From: Muribaculaceae bacterium
GTDB taxonomy: Bacteria; Bacteroidota; Bacteroidia; Bacteroidales; Muribaculaceae
Assembly: GCA_022510385.1 (NCBI GenBank)
Contig: JAFLTQ010000008.1
Location: forward strand, 1 to 64,000
Length of the DNA stretch: 64,000 nt
Direction of reading: 5' to 3'
The translations under genes were made by a program, and so were the position numbers. Positions 25,505 to 36,500 of the stretch are shown here, in pieces; positions within the stretch are counted from its first letter, which is position 1; every line of letters starts with the position of its first letter. Under the pieces are notes generated by a model. That model was not told where the DNA came from. It did no database searches and was given only the letters and a program-made list of their open reading frames with translations.

Positions 25505-26641
25505 ATGGAAGAAAGATATATCACCTTGTCAATCCACACCTCCGAACATGCCATGGCGCTAAAAAAGATTCTGGAGGCCCATGGAATTGGAGTGAAGTTG
25601 CAAAAATATGTAGCTTCGAGTGCTCCAATTGCTGTCGGGATAAGAGTGATGATTTATGAAAAGGATTTGCCATTGGCTCTTAAGGTGACAGAGAGCATGG
25701 AGCATCTCTCCGTTTATAATTCCGGAAATATCTTATCAGGAAAAAAAGGAGAGCTTCTTCTGCCTGTAGATTTCAATGAATACAGTATATGTGCATGTAA
25801 GGCCGGTTTTGATATAGCTGCCCATCTACATTTACAACCTGTGTTGCTTCATGCATATCCGACTCCTGTTTTCAGTCCGTCGTTTTCTCTTGATGAAGCC
25901 TCCAATCTTGGGATTGATAATTCCTTGGAAGAAGAATATAATGAGGTGGAGATAAGCAATGACCTTCAGAAGCAAGGAAAAAAGAGGATGAAAGAATTAA
26001 TCACCAAGATTCATGAAGAGCAGGAAAAAGGGATTATCCCGGACATGACTTTTAATGCTCACATGGAGGATGGAGTGGCCGAGGATGTCATAAAAGAGTA
26101 TTGTCGAATGACTCCACCGGCTTTGGTTGTGATGGTGACAAGAGCAAAGGAAAAAAAGGGAGAACAGTTAATCGGTAGTGTGACAGCCGAGGTGCTTGAT
26201 GATAGCAAAGTGCCGGTTCTTTCCATACCGGAAAATTGTAATTTTACACTTATAAAGCATCTGAAGGAGGTGATTTATTTATGCAATATGGATCAACATG
26301 ATCTGATATGCATGGATACTTTCATGAGGATGTTTGAGTATCCGGAGGTCAATATAACATTGATCCCCATACACGAGAAACAAGATAAGAATTTTAAAGG
26401 GAAATTAATTCACTTGAGAGATTATTTCAGCAAAACCTATCCGACGGCTCATTACACCACAGCACATTTCCCTGCAAAGACCTTTATGGCCGATTTCAAT
26501 AATTATGAATCCCAAAGGGGTGCTGAGTTGATTATAGTGCCTAACAGGAGAAAGAATGCTTTTATGAGATTGTTTAATCCCGGGATAGCACACCGGCTTC
26601 TTTTTGAAAGAGATTTGCCGTTGCTTGCTCTTCCGGTATGA
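25505..26641 (+). CDS. Two-domain universal stress protein with DUF2007-like N-terminus
   Basis: 378 residues. The first 75 residues resemble DUF2007-type putative signal-transducing domains (ITLSIHTSEHAMALKKILEAHGI). Two UspA-like halves follow: one ending in ALVVMVTRAKEKKGEQLIGSVTAEVL and SKVPVLSIPE, the other in RGAELIIVPNRRKNAFMRLFNPGIAHRLLFERDLPLLALPV. The ATP-binding G-x2-G-x9-G(S/T) motif is not well kept, so nucleotide binding is doubtful. It begins right after the terminator of the HTH gene and may be read with it. Confidence 0.75.
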   Translation: MEERYITLSIHTSEHAMALKKILEAHGIGVKLQKYVASSAPIAVGIRVMIYEKDLPLALKVTESMEHLSVYNSGNILSGKKGELLLPVDFNEYSICACKAGFDIAAHLHLQPVLLHAYPTPVFSPSFSLDEASNLGIDNSLEEEYNEVEISNDLQKQGKKRMKELITKIHEEQEKGIIPDMTFNAHMEDGVAEDVIKEYCRMTPPALVVMVTRAKEKKGEQLIGSVTAEVLDDSKVPVLSIPENCNFTLIKHLKEVIYLCNMDQHDLICMDTFMRMFEYPEVNITLIPIHEKQDKNFKGKLIHLRDYFSKTYPTAHYTTAHFPAKTFMADFNNYESQRGAELIIVPNRRKNAFMRLFNPGIAHRLLFERDLPLLALPV

Positions 26642-26646
26642 TTTTG
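26614..26646 (+). promoter_or_regulatory. Possible promoter of the S9 peptidase gene
   Basis: TTTG (26614-26617) and TGATTTTG (26639-26646, one mismatch to TAnnTTTG) are 21 bases apart and overlap the end of the preceding gene. No better match lies in the 61-base gap. Confidence 0.35.
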
Positions 26647-26702
26647 ACAGTCGTTTATTTATGATTCATAGGATTTTATAAATCTAAAAATACATAACCT
26701 AT

Positions 26703-28832
26703 ATGAAAAAAAGTTTAGGAATAGGAATGATAGTTGCAATTTTGGGACTCACAGGAAGTTGTGGGTCGCAGCAAAAGCTGCAATATCCGGAAGCACCAAC
26801 AGATGCGAATGTAAGCGATGATTATGAGGGATTAGTTGTGGCAGACATCTACAGACCTTTGGAAAATGACACTGCCGCTGCCACTCTTGAATGGGTAAAG
26901 AAAGAGAATGCGTTGACAGAATCTTATCTAAAAGGGATTCCTTATCGCGATAAGATTAAGAAAAGATTGACAGATCTCAATAATTATAAGAAAACTGGTC
27001 TTCTCTCTAAGAAAAAGGATGGCAATTATTATTATTTTGAGAATGATGGTTTGAAAAACCAAAGTGTTCTATATAGAAAGAAAACCACAGATGGAGAAGG
27101 GGAGGTGTTCCTTGATCCCAACACTTTGTCGGAAGACGGGACAGTAGCTCTTCAGGGTGTGATGATGAGCAATGACGGGAAATACACCGCTTATGTTATT
27201 TCGCGTAGCGGTTCAGACTGGAATGAAATATTTGTCCTCGATACAGAGAGCGGAGCACTTCTGGAGGATCACATAGAGTGGGCTAAGTTCACAGGAGCTG
27301 CTTGGGATGGAAATGGTTTCTATTATAGCTCATATCCCAAACCGGAAGATGGGAAAGAATTTTCAAATGCGAATGAAAACCATCAGATCTATTATCATGC
27401 AATCGGAACTCCTCAAAGTGAAGACAAGCTAATCTATGAAGATAAGGAGCATCCTTTACATTTCCATTCTGCATATGTGCCGGAATCTGAAGATTATCTT
27501 TTTGTTGTAGCGAGTGGGGAGGGGAATGGAAATTCTTTGATGTATAAAAATCTAAAAAATGGGGGAGATTGGGTAACTATAGAGCCCTCACAGGATTATG
27601 AAATAGGAGTTATAGATGTGACCGGATCAAAGGCATTGGTTTTGACCAACTACAATGCTCCTAACAACAGAGTGATGCAAATAGATCTTAATAAGCCTGA
27701 CAAAAAGAATTGGAAAGAGATTATTCCGGAGAGGAAGGAAGTGATAAAGGGAGTCTATCCGGCAGGAGGAAGATTATTGGTGCAGATAGAACAAGATGCA
27801 TCCGACAGGCTTTATGAATATGATCCGGACGGCCTGCTTATCAGAGAAATTACACTTCCATCCTATGGATCTATTGGAATATCTGCAGATAAGGATTCAG
27901 ATGAAGTTTATTATTCATTTACATCTTTCACATCCCCTTCAAGACAATATTCATTGGATTTGAAGACAGGGGAGAGCACTCTTATCCATCAGACAGAGGT
28001 TGGAGGATTCAATCCGGATGATTATGTCACTGAACAGGTGTTCTATCCGTCGAGTGATGGAACTCAGATTCCTATGTTCCTTACTTATAAGAAGGGCCTG
28101 GAAAAGAATGGTCAGAACCCGGTCTATCTCTATGGATATGGAGGTTTTAATATCTCCCTTACTCCAGGTTTCTCGCCCAACAGACTTTTATGGCTTGAGA
28201 ATGGCGGTATCTATGCACAGGCAAATCTCCGTGGAGGTTCGGAATATGGTGAAGAATGGCATCAGGCAGGCACCAAGATGAATAAGAAAAATGTATTCAA
28301 TGACTTCATATCTGCTGCTGAATATTTAATAGCTAATAAATATACATCTCCCGATTATCTCACAATTGAAGGAGGAAGTAATGGAGGTTTATTAGTCGGA
28401 GCGACTGTAAACATGCGTCCCGATCTATTTAAAGTGGCTATTCCAAGAGTGGGAGTTATGGATATGATGAGATATCATCTTTTCACAATTGGATGGAACT
28501 GGGCTTCAGATTTCGGAAGGAGCGATGATTCACGTGAGATGGCTGAATATCTCTATTCTTATTCACCGCTTCATAATATCAAGAATGACGGAACCGTGTA
28601 TCCTGCAATCTTAGTGACTACGGCTGATCATGATGACAGGGTAGTGCCGGCTCATTCGTTTAAATATGCAGCCATGTTGCAGGCATCCGATACGGGAGAT
28701 GCTCCTAAATTGATAAGGATCGATTCAAAGGCCGGTCATGGTGGAGGCAAACCTATCTCAAAGGTTATAGATGAATATGCAGATATCTATTCATTTATAT
28801 TCAATAATATAGGCATGGAGCCTAAGGAATAA
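26703..28832 (+). CDS. Prolyl oligopeptidase-family lipoprotein (S9A)
   Basis: 709 residues. Lipobox LTGSC puts the lipidated Cys at 20, so it is anchored in the envelope. A seven-bladed beta-propeller (about 85-440) precedes an alpha/beta-hydrolase domain with nucleophile Ser559 in GGSNGGLL, the acid in DHDDRVVP (642-649) and His679 in KAGHGGGK. The family cleaves short peptides after proline. It stands alone and ends at a hairpin shared with convergent mutS2. Confidence 0.94.
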   Translation: MKKSLGIGMIVAILGLTGSCGSQQKLQYPEAPTDANVSDDYEGLVVADIYRPLENDTAAATLEWVKKENALTESYLKGIPYRDKIKKRLTDLNNYKKTGLLSKKKDGNYYYFENDGLKNQSVLYRKKTTDGEGEVFLDPNTLSEDGTVALQGVMMSNDGKYTAYVISRSGSDWNEIFVLDTESGALLEDHIEWAKFTGAAWDGNGFYYSSYPKPEDGKEFSNANENHQIYYHAIGTPQSEDKLIYEDKEHPLHFHSAYVPESEDYLFVVASGEGNGNSLMYKNLKNGGDWVTIEPSQDYEIGVIDVTGSKALVLTNYNAPNNRVMQIDLNKPDKKNWKEIIPERKEVIKGVYPAGGRLLVQIEQDASDRLYEYDPDGLLIREITLPSYGSIGISADKDSDEVYYSFTSFTSPSRQYSLDLKTGESTLIHQTEVGGFNPDDYVTEQVFYPSSDGTQIPMFLTYKKGLEKNGQNPVYLYGYGGFNISLTPGFSPNRLLWLENGGIYAQANLRGGSEYGEEWHQAGTKMNKKNVFNDFISAAEYLIANKYTSPDYLTIEGGSNGGLLVGATVNMRPDLFKVAIPRVGVMDMMRYHLFTIGWNWASDFGRSDDSREMAEYLYSYSPLHNIKNDGTVYPAILVTTADHDDRVVPAHSFKYAAMLQASDTGDAPKLIRIDSKAGHGGGKPISKVIDEYADIYSFIFNNIGMEPKE

Positions 28833-28862
28833 GTGAAGTATCAGAACTACTTTGAATAAACT

Positions 28863-28895
28863 AAAGAGGGAGCCCGCGGGTTCCTTCTTTGTTTT
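28863..28895. terminator. Bidirectional terminator between the S9 peptidase and mutS2
   Basis: AAAGAGGGAGCCC (28863-28875) pairs with GGGTTCCTTCTTT (28878-28890) including G-T pairs, followed by GTTTTG. It lies between two convergent stop codons. Confidence 0.8.
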
Positions 28896-28897
28896 GA

Positions 28898-31372
28898 TTA
28901 GATAAATTCCACAACTGTTATGCCGGCTCCTCCGAACCTTACATCTTCGTCGTGGAAATCCTTTATATTAGGATTTGACTTTAGTTGTTGTCGGATGAGA
29001 GTTCGTAGGATTCCGTGGCCTGTGCCATGTAGGATCCTTACCTTGGAGGCATTGAATTGAAGCGCATCATCAAGAAAATAAGTTATTGCCTGCAGCGCCT
29101 CATCAGCTCTGAATCCCCTCACATCGATTTCGTTCTTGAAATTTAATTGTCGTTGTCTACTGCTATCGTTGGTTGTTGATTGTGAGGTGAATAACGAAGT
29201 AGATTTTCCCTTTTCTTCCGGTTTTTTTGTAGGAATAAGTTTTTTGAGCTCGATTTTTGTCCTAAGATTTCCAAAAGCCACTTCTGCCTTATCCCCTTCA
29301 ATTGAAATAATAGAACCGACTACGCCACCGTTCTCTATTTTCACAAAATCTCCCGGCACTAAAGTCTTTTCATTGCCTTCTTTATTTATTTTTTCATTGC
29401 CATTAGAAGCAGATTCCTTTTTCTTACGGCTTTTATGTTTAAGAGGTTTAAGAATTTCAGGAAGTTCGTTACTCTTTAAATCATCATCTAAAGATTTTTT
29501 ATATTCTTCGAGTTCCTTCCTCACATTTTTTGACTTTTCTTTATCTGCTTGTGACTTCCTGATTTCATGTATAGAGCGCTCAATCTTGACATTTGCTCCT
29601 TGAAGAATCTCCTTGGCCTCTTGTTTAGCTTCTTTAAGAATATTATTCCTTTGATGTTTCAATTCTTCGGCCTTATTCTCATATTCTTCCAAAAGGCGGT
29701 TAAGTTTATTTTCCTTATCCTTGATTTCGAGGCGTTTGTTTCTCCAATACCGTTTATCACGCTGAATGTCGAGTATAAATCGTTCAGCATCCACATAATC
29801 AGAACCGACTAAATCTTTAGCAATATCGATGACTGCAGAAGGGAGTCCGATATTCCTGGCTATTTCCAAAGCGAAAGAGCTACCCGGCTCGCCTACCGAT
29901 AGTTGGAATGTTGGGCGAAGATGTTGCCTGTCATACAACATTGCTCCATTCACGAAACCATCCTTGTTTTCTACGAAAATTTTAAGATTCTGATAATGGG
30001 TTGTCACGATTCCGAAGCAACCGCTTTCTCCAAGTTTTTCTAATATGGCTTGAGATAGAGCAGCTCCGATTGTCGGTTCGGTTCCGGAACCCATTTCATC
30101 AGCGAGGATTAAAGTCTTGGGATTGGCATTCTGAAGAAAGAACTTCATGTTTGTGAGGTGGGAAGAATATGTGCTCAAATCATTCTCCATAGATTGTTCA
30201 TCACCAATATCGATAAAAATATTGGAGAAAATCCCCATATGAGAATTTGAATATAATGTAGGCAACAATCCGCACTGCATCATATATTGAACGATTGCCA
30301 CAGTTTTGAGAGCAACTGATTTTCCACCCGCATTTGGCCCCGATATAAGAAGAATCCTGTTATCCCCATCGAGCTTCAGATTCATGGCCACTACTTCACG
30401 CCCCTGTTTTCTGAGATTTAACAACAAGCCGGGGTGGAGCGCATGAAACCAATCGATTTCCGGATGCTCTTCCACAACGGGAAGTTGAGCATCTATTTGA
30501 ATGGCAAATAAAGCTTTAGCTTTTATGAAATCATATTTTGCCAGAAGATGGCAGGCAGTTACGATCTCCTCATAATATGGAAGAAGGAGTCCGGTTAATT
30601 CTATTAAGATACGGATTATTTCCTGTTCTTCTTCATTATGAAGTTCCCTGAGTTTGTTGCCTGCCTCCACTACTTCAGCGGGTTCTATAAATACAGTTTT
30701 ACCGGTGGAGCTGGTGTCATGGAGAATACCGGAGATATTTCGTTTATTGGCTGAAGAAACAGGGATTACCATTCTCCCTTCACGCATCACGGGAGTGGCA
30801 TCTTTATCTATAATTCCACTATTAATTGAATTATCGATCACTCTCCTCATTATTTTATGCATCGACCTGGAGAGTGATTCGATAGATTTTCTTATCTCAT
30901 AGAGTGTAGGAGAAGCTGAATCTTTGACGTTCCCTTCTTTGTCTATACATCTAAATATTTCACGTTCAAGATCAGGGAACACGGGGATATCTTTGAACGT
31001 CAGTTTCAAGAATTTACAGTTGCTTACAGAGGAGTCTTCATTGTTGAAAAAATTATGAATCTCCTTCATGCAATGAAACGAAAGAGCAGAGAGAAATAAT
31101 TGTTCAACACTGAGAAATGACCCGGGAGCCATACGTTGTTTCAACCAGGAAGCAATATCCACACATTTGAAGTCGGGGAGAGAAACGCCGGATTCCAACA
31201 ATCCTTTCATTTCATTGACACTTCCTAACTCTTTTAGCAAGAACTTTCGGTTTGAAATAAAGTTCATGTCATCCACAAGAGCTTTCCCCATGGAAGTTTC
31301 ACATTTATCTTTCAAAAGAGAGCGGAGTGGAGAAAAACCGATTTTATTTTCGAAGTCTTTTGGATAAATCAT
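28898..31372 (-). CDS. mutS2: MutS2 endonuclease/ATPase
   Basis: 824 residues. MutS2 lacks the mismatch-recognition domain of MutS; known roles are suppression of recombination and rescue of collided ribosomes. A core/clamp region (1-330) precedes the ABC ATPase with Walker A GPNAGGKS (345-352) and the signature/Walker B segment LILADEMGSGTEP. A long Lys/Glu coiled coil follows (about 520-650), then a KOW-like part and a C-terminal Smr nuclease domain (about 749-824, with DVRGFRADEA and LHGTGHG). It is the last gene of gldE-PPTase-mutS2 and overlaps the PPTase gene by 4 bases. Confidence 0.95.
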   Translation of the reverse strand: MIYPKDFENKIGFSPLRSLLKDKCETSMGKALVDDMNFISNRKFLLKELGSVNEMKGLLESGVSLPDFKCVDIASWLKQRMAPGSFLSVEQLFLSALSFHCMKEIHNFFNNEDSSVSNCKFLKLTFKDIPVFPDLEREIFRCIDKEGNVKDSASPTLYEIRKSIESLSRSMHKIMRRVIDNSINSGIIDKDATPVMREGRMVIPVSSANKRNISGILHDTSSTGKTVFIEPAEVVEAGNKLRELHNEEEQEIIRILIELTGLLLPYYEEIVTACHLLAKYDFIKAKALFAIQIDAQLPVVEEHPEIDWFHALHPGLLLNLRKQGREVVAMNLKLDGDNRILLISGPNAGGKSVALKTVAIVQYMMQCGLLPTLYSNSHMGIFSNIFIDIGDEQSMENDLSTYSSHLTNMKFFLQNANPKTLILADEMGSGTEPTIGAALSQAILEKLGESGCFGIVTTHYQNLKIFVENKDGFVNGAMLYDRQHLRPTFQLSVGEPGSSFALEIARNIGLPSAVIDIAKDLVGSDYVDAERFILDIQRDKRYWRNKRLEIKDKENKLNRLLEEYENKAEELKHQRNNILKEAKQEAKEILQGANVKIERSIHEIRKSQADKEKSKNVRKELEEYKKSLDDDLKSNELPEILKPLKHKSRKKKESASNGNEKINKEGNEKTLVPGDFVKIENGGVVGSIISIEGDKAEVAFGNLRTKIELKKLIPTKKPEEKGKSTSLFTSQSTTNDSSRQRQLNFKNEIDVRGFRADEALQAITYFLDDALQFNASKVRILHGTGHGILRTLIRQQLKSNPNIKDFHDEDVRFGGAGITVVEFI

Positions 31373-32052
31373 TTTCCAAATTTAGCACATTTAGGAGAGA
31401 AGGCAATAGAAACGCAACATCCATAAGAGACGTAGCTATAAATCTTCATTTCTTGTGATGGGATATTTAAATCCGAAGGAAAAGTCAATAAAGCATCGCC
31501 GAGAGAAATAACTTTATTAGTTTCAGGATTATCATCAATAGATGGGAGCTTAATTAACTTTATATTCTCAATAAGATTAAGGCCGGTACAAAGAGCAGCT
31601 TTATATAATGCTTCCTTAGCTGTCCATGCCAATATATTCATAGGGACATCATCCTCAGGAATCATTATTTGTTCTGTTTCAGAAAGGAATTTGTTTCTTA
31701 CTTTCAGGACTTGGTCACGACTTAATGGTTCTGCATCAATCCCCATTGCTGCTCTTGGATTGAAAGAATCAAGTTTGATTTCGGGGGTCTTGGGAAGAAT
31801 GGCTACGGCAAAAAAATGGTTGGTATGGGTTAATGAAATACGTCCGGGATATCCTTCTATATATGGTGCACCATCTGCAAAATGGCAGATTACTCTATAA
31901 TCGGGTACGCCTTGTTCTGCGAAGATCTGACGAGCCATTTCTTCCCAAACCTTTCCTGATTTAGAATCCATGCCGAAGACTTCGTCAACTTTGATGCCAA
32001 CAGGAGTCTTATGATGCCATGTCACGAACTCATCTTGGAATCTTTCGTCCAT
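31369..32052 (-). CDS. 4'-phosphopantetheinyl transferase
   Basis: 227 residues of the Sfp/AcpT type, in which two similar halves form one active site. The Mg-binding GIDAEPLSRD and the signature WTAKEALYKA are in place. It would load the phosphopantetheine arm from CoA onto acyl carrier protein; no carrier protein or megasynthase is near, so it may serve fatty-acid synthesis. Its start overlaps the end of gldE by 31 bases and its stop overlaps mutS2 by 4. Confidence 0.9.
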   Translation of the reverse strand: MDERFQDEFVTWHHKTPVGIKVDEVFGMDSKSGKVWEEMARQIFAEQGVPDYRVICHFADGAPYIEGYPGRISLTHTNHFFAVAILPKTPEIKLDSFNPRAAMGIDAEPLSRDQVLKVRNKFLSETEQIMIPEDDVPMNILAWTAKEALYKAALCTGLNLIENIKLIKLPSIDDNPETNKVISLGDALLTFPSDLNIPSQEMKIYSYVSYGCCVSIAFSPKCAKFGK

Positions 32053-33386
32053 ACCTTAACTTTTGTTATTCTATGTTTTTCTAACTGTATTACCTGGAAC
32101 CTCAAGGGTCCTCTTTCTATGATTTCTTTGAGAGAAGGGAAATCACCTTTAATTTCAAGAATAAGGCCTGCCAATGTTTCTGCCTCACCGGTTTCCCCCA
32201 GCTCCTCTTCCTCAATCCCCAGGATATGACAAAAATCACCTATAGAAATTTTAGCATCAAAAATATAGGTATTATCATTAATCTTTCGATACATAGAGGT
32301 CTTTTCATCATACTCGTCATCAATTTCTCCCACGATTTCTTCTATGATGTCTTCCAGGGTCACAATCCCTTGAGTGCCTCCATATTCATCCACAACGATA
32401 GCGATATGAATCTTACGTTTCCTGAAGTCTTCAAGCAGATCATCAATTCTTCTTGTTTCAGGCACAAAATATGCCTCCCTCAATAGAGTTTGCCACCTGA
32501 AAGAGTCACTTTGTTTGCCAATGTATGGCAATAAATCTTTAGAATAAAGAATTCCTTTAATAGTGTCTTGAGAAGTGTCATAAACCGGGATACGTGAGAA
32601 ACCTGACTTAATAATAACGTCGACAGCTTCTGTCCATGAATCATGGAACTCTATGGCTGTGACATCTACTCTTGAAATCATGATGTCTCCTACTTCTTTT
32701 TCACCGAAAGAAAGAATTCCTTCAAGCATCTCTTTATCTTGCGCTTCATTAATATTGGAAATACTAAGTGCTTTCTCCAGTTCGTCGGTGGAAAGTTGCT
32801 CTTGTTTTTTCTGGATATATTTGTTAAAAAGGAGAGACGACCTGACCATCAAGGATGCTAATGGTTGAGAAATTTTATACAAATAGAAGAGAGGAGTAGA
32901 AGTTTTTTCAATCCATTTAAGTGTTTTGTTTCGGGCAACAAGTTTAGGGAAAATCTCACCGAAAAGAAGTAGCAAGAAAGTCAAGACAACAGTCTGGCAA
33001 ATAAAATCCAAGGCAGCACTTGTGAAGGTGACGATTTGATTAATAGAATAATTAAGAAGAATTACAATAGTGATATTGACAAGATTATTGGCTATCAGGA
33101 TAGTGGCCAATAAATTTTCACTATTTCCAATAAGAAATTTTGCTTTTTTAAAATATTTGGAATCTTCCTCTTCGAGTTGGTCGAGTTCCAAAGGAGAAAG
33201 CCCAAAATAAGCGATTTCGCTTCCGGATACAAAAGCTGATATTAAGAGGCCTATAAAAGCTGCAAAGATTACGAAACTCCAGGAAACCCAATCCTCCGGG
33301 GAATGAAACTCTATTGCTTTATGCGCGATAAAATCGAGAGGTATTAAAAGAGGCTGAGATGGTAAAGGGTCTGCGTCGAGGTCCAT
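32022..33386 (-). CDS. gldE: GldE-like CNNM/CBS transport-associated membrane protein
   Basis: 454 residues: a DUF21/CNNM membrane domain with several hydrophobic segments (about 30-200), two CBS domains (about 235-350, GDIMISRVDVTAIEF, IAIVVDEYGGTQGIVTLEDIIEEIVG) and a C-terminal CorC/HlyC domain. In gliding Bacteroidota the orthologue is named GldE; non-gliding Bacteroidales keep it, where a role in Mg or cation export is possible. First gene of a three-gene operon with its own strong promoter. Confidence 0.9.
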   Translation of the reverse strand: MDLDADPLPSQPLLIPLDFIAHKAIEFHSPEDWVSWSFVIFAAFIGLLISAFVSGSEIAYFGLSPLELDQLEEEDSKYFKKAKFLIGNSENLLATILIANNLVNITIVILLNYSINQIVTFTSAALDFICQTVVLTFLLLLFGEIFPKLVARNKTLKWIEKTSTPLFYLYKISQPLASLMVRSSLLFNKYIQKKQEQLSTDELEKALSISNINEAQDKEMLEGILSFGEKEVGDIMISRVDVTAIEFHDSWTEAVDVIIKSGFSRIPVYDTSQDTIKGILYSKDLLPYIGKQSDSFRWQTLLREAYFVPETRRIDDLLEDFRKRKIHIAIVVDEYGGTQGIVTLEDIIEEIVGEIDDEYDEKTSMYRKINDNTYIFDAKISIGDFCHILGIEEEELGETGEAETLAGLILEIKGDFPSLKEIIERGPLRFQVIQLEKHRITKVKVWTKDSKMSS

Positions 33387-33436
33387 ATATTTAAAAAGTT
33401 ACTGATCTCATAGGAGAAACTCCGGAAGATTCTATG

Positions 33437-33468
33437 CAAAGTTAATGGATAGATATGATAAATGCAAA
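33437..33468 (-). promoter_or_regulatory. Promoter of the gldE-PPTase-mutS2 operon
   Basis: On the minus strand, -33 TTTG (33468-33465) and -7 TAACTTTG (33444-33437) are separated by 20 bases, a perfect match. The start near 33431 gives a leader of about 45 bases. It shows that gldE is not merely read through from addA. Confidence 0.75.
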
Positions 33469-33583
33469 AGTAAGTTTGTTTGTTTGCAACCTGAAAGGAA
33501 CTATCCAATACTTGTATATCTTTTCTTTTTATTGTCGATGGCCACTACCGGAAGCTCTTGATAGTTAAGCATTACTATGTTTC

Positions 33584-36500
33584 TTATTGGGGAGAGGATA
33601 TTTCCCGAGTTGCAACACTACGAAGCCGTGGCCTTTGATTATTTATAGTATATGATGAGATAATATGACTTATTTCATTTTTTTCATCCTCTTCCTTTTT
33701 TTCATTTTTGATTCTTTCTTCAATAACTTCATTTTTAGTAAAAGGGAGTCCGTAAGAAATTCTCAAATCTTCCACCTTCAGTAAATTTTCATCCATCAGG
33801 TAATCAGAATCTTTCAAAGTATTTTCAGATGAAACTTCCTCCTCAGAATCTTTAAAGATTTTGAGGAAATAATCAGTGATGGTATAGGCCTTGTTTGATT
33901 CTTTCTGAGGAGAAAAGATGTAAAGTTCATTTTTCGCCCTGGTAAAGGCGACATAGTACATATTAATACAATCAGTCAGTACTTGGTCAAAATATTCTTT
34001 GTAATAATCCTCATGAATTGAATCCTTAAGCCATGTTGAAGTGTTGACAGGCAAAACCGGAGGCAAGTTTAAGTCATCAAGCTGCAAAGGGGCAACCCAT
34101 CTCCACTCCTGTTTGAATTGTGAGGGACGGAAAGAGTCGTCTGCAAAAGGTATAATGACGCATTTAAATTCCAACCCTTTAGATTTGTGGATTGTCATTA
34201 TTTGAACAGCATCAATATCGTCAGGGGAGTTTATAGATAATTTGGAGCCTTTTTTATTCCACCAATCAAGAAAAGAAGCGGGATCGTTATGATGTTTCGA
34301 TGCATATTCAGCAATTATATCTTGAAAAGCTGAGATGAAAATAGCTTGTGAAGAAAGAAGTTCCTCATCAAGGAAAGTTTTGGCAGCTGCTTCCACTAAG
34401 GAGGCGAGGGATGGAGTAGGGAGATTCTCTATAAGAGTAGGGATAGTGAAATCAGCTCCTTCTTCTTCAAGAAATTTCATAATCCTTTGAGGGGCCGGGA
34501 GCTCCTGATGAAGACTTGAAAAAATATTGTAACTTACTTTTATTTCATTCCAATTAAAATATTTTTTAGTTGTTGAATTGTTACCTGCCTTTGAATTTGG
34601 TACTCCCTCAGCTCCTTCCTCAAAATGCTCTTCATTATCTGATTCATTTGTTAGAGGGGATATTCCCTCATACAACTTAAGGTTTTTAGGATCTGATATT
34701 TTTTTAATGACATCAATAATCATATTTACGGCCGGAGAAGAGGAGACAAGTAAAGATTCTTCACTTATAAACTCAATTTGCCGGGCGCGGGGATCTAATG
34801 TCAAATTATATTCAATAAGGTTATTAATCACCATTTTACCTTTTTCATTTGTATTGACTAAAATGGCAATTTCATTTTGTCGATAACCTTTTTCCAACAA
34901 GGAAGAGATGAGAGGCCCGATTTTTTCCAGCGCAGATTTAGAGAACCAATCCTTGCCTGCTTCGTCAACTTCAGGATTAGTATCGGAATCTTCCTCGTCA
35001 TTTTCATTATCAGCTTTATTTGTAGGTTTCGATAGAATATTAATTTCTACATAACCTTTATTTGCATTATTAGCCGGCTTTTGGATAACATTTGCATATA
35101 AGCTACTGAAGTCATATCCGTTTCCTCCTTTATCACGACTTAATTGAGTCAGCATCTCAGAGAGAATACTGAAGAAAAAATTATTGAATTTCACAATATT
35201 TGTATGCGAACGCCAATTGGTGTTTTCTTCATCTCCTTGAGAAGAGGAATTATATTGTGCCAAATTTTGTGGCACCTCCTTAGTAATCAAAGTATGATCG
35301 GCATTTCTAAATCGATATATACTTTGTTTAGGATCCCCGATTATCAGACTGTTCTTATCTTTCGCTAATCCTTCTAAAAGAAGAGGTTTGATAATTTCCC
35401 ATTGCATTCTGGATGTGTCTTGAAATTCATCTATCAAATAATTTTCAAGTCGTGTGCCGAGGCGTTCGAAAACAAAAGGAGCATCATCTTCACCTATAAT
35501 CTTTTTTAATATATAGCTCGTGTCGCTTAATTGAATCAGATTGTTAGATTTTAAAATCTCAGCCAAAAATTGTCGGATTTCTATTATAAGTCCAAGATAG
35601 GGGAGAAGCTCTCCATAAATTTTCCAGCTTTTATAATAAGAGTCAAAAGGAATATTATCCCATTCGTCTAAACAGGTGTATAATTCTTTTATAACATCAT
35701 CAAGCTCATCATTTGAGCCTTTGTATTTAGTTTTGAAAATAGTTTCATTTCTTAAAATTCCTGAATAACTGAAATTTAATTTAGAATCAGTTTTCAGCTG
35801 TTTAATTTTTTCAGCTTGTCCGAAAAAGTTCTTAATGATTTGTTGATCAGTGTAATTATTAATTGAAATGATATTTTCCGCTTGATCTAATAAATCTTTA
35901 ATATTTGAAAGAAGATTGGTTCGTTCTTCTTGAGCTTTATTCTTTAGATTGATATAAAGATTGGGAAGATCTTTGATATTTTGGGATGAGGAGAAATAAT
36001 TGTCTAAAGTATCTTTAACCTTTTTATATTCTTCACTTTCTAATTGATACAAAGCTTTTCTTAATTTAGCGTAGATAGATCCGCCGGCTGTTTTCTTAGA
36101 AAAGATATTCCATCTTTGAGATTTTACAGCTTCCTGTTGCATAAGTATTTTAAGCCAGAAAACAGCCTGTCCCATTGAATCGGGTTTAGAATCTAAAGTA
36201 TTAAAAGCCTCATCAAGTGCAGCCTCAACGACAAAACCGGAATCAATCTCCAGTTGGTAAGAATCATTTATATTGGCTTCATAGGTGAAAATCCTGAGGA
36301 TTTCTTGAAAAAAAGAATCAATAGTGGAAATCTTAAAATTAGAATATTCATTAAGAATAGTCCGGAGCGCAATCTCAGCAGTTTTAGCAATTTCGGAGAA
36401 AGAGGCTCCGGTTATTTCACTGAATTTTTTTAGATAAGGAATCTTATTAATTTTATCGGGAGAATCTTTAAGGAGCGACGTAACTGAGGATAAAAGAGAA

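Noticed and set aside
33501-33572. 23-codon minus-strand frame after addA, considered as a gene or as a piece of the missing nuclease domain
   Set aside because: Too short to support, no motif is recognisable, and it lies in the leader region of gldE. Mentioned only as a weak remark under the AddA finding.
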